From positions 2,648,273 through 2,712,272 of the forward strand of contig NZ_CP036528.1 of NCBI RefSeq assembly GCF_004331915.1: a DNA stretch of 64,000 nucleotides, read 5' to 3'. The notes below the pieces were generated by a model that saw only the letters and a list, made by a program, of their open reading frames with translations, was not told the origin of the DNA and ran no database searches. A program made the position numbers and the translations under genes. This DNA comes from Ureibacillus thermophilus (lineage in GTDB: Bacteria; Bacillota; Bacilli; Bacillales_A; Planococcaceae). This document shows, in pieces, positions 63,972-64,000 of the stretch (the stretch's first letter is position 1; each line of letters starts with the position of its first letter).

Positions 63972-64000
63972 TTCAATATCCTCCTTCGGTCAATTTCTAG

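Overview
The window is a low-GC Gram-positive chromosome segment. The endospore genes (cotJABC, a CotF-like coat protein) and the conserved blocks secG-est-rnr-smpB-ssrA and gap-pgk-tpiA-gpmI-eno place it in the Bacillales. A Planococcaceae/Caryophanaceae member such as Ureibacillus or Lysinibacillus is my inference; the sequence alone does not fix the genus.

Layout. (1) 1-21,552: right-hand part of a prophage on the + strand. It runs in order through terminase (cut by the window edge), an SPP1-like head module, a PBSX-like contractile tail and baseplate, and lysis genes. The tail assembly chaperone carries a clear -1 frameshift signal (A AAA AAC) that fuses a 70-codon second reading frame. 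(2) 21,816-28,819: a graveyard of mobile DNA. It holds an IS66 element wrecked by two nested tandem duplications and fused to an IS21 remnant that contains a 54-bp perfect palindrome with IS66-type ends. It also holds a ribbon-helix-helix gene with an ideal promoter, an IS3 scrap, an IS256 copy and a frameshifted LAGLIDADG endonuclease gene. (3) 29,155-31,700: an AlbA_2-type ATP-binding protein and a six-unit array of ~120-bp repeats. (4) 31,978-37,152: a small satellite-like element at the 3' end of ssrA. It has a divergent repressor and AlpA-like protein, a primase-polymerase, a DUF3987 protein and a tyrosine integrase with an internal deletion.

(5) 37,153-41,651: the host block ssrA, smpB, rnr, est, secG on the minus strand (trans-translation, RNA decay, secretion). 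(6) 41,928-54,440: accessory genes between the secG block and eno. These are a NERD protein, a deleted IS21 copy, a frameshifted chemotaxis receptor, cotJABC, a PepSY lipoprotein, panE, a lipoate ligase, a second AlbA_2 protein, and a 133-bp tandem repeat next to a solo IS21 end. (7) 54,505-60,555: the glycolytic cluster eno, gpmI, tpiA, pgk, gap on the minus strand, without the usual adjacent cggR regulator. (8) 60,656-63,971: a glutaredoxin-like protein, a CotF-like coat protein and a polar amino-acid ABC transporter.

The prophage late genes and the satellite-like early genes point in opposite senses, so they look like two separate elements (or one rearranged by IS activity), not one intact phage. 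Several mobile genes are visibly dead: the integrase, IS66 tnpB and tnpC, istA and the LAGLIDADG gene. The best candidates for undescribed biology are the satellite-like element with its operators and shared 15-mer, the 120-bp repeat array, the RHH fusion protein, and the IS66-end palindrome.
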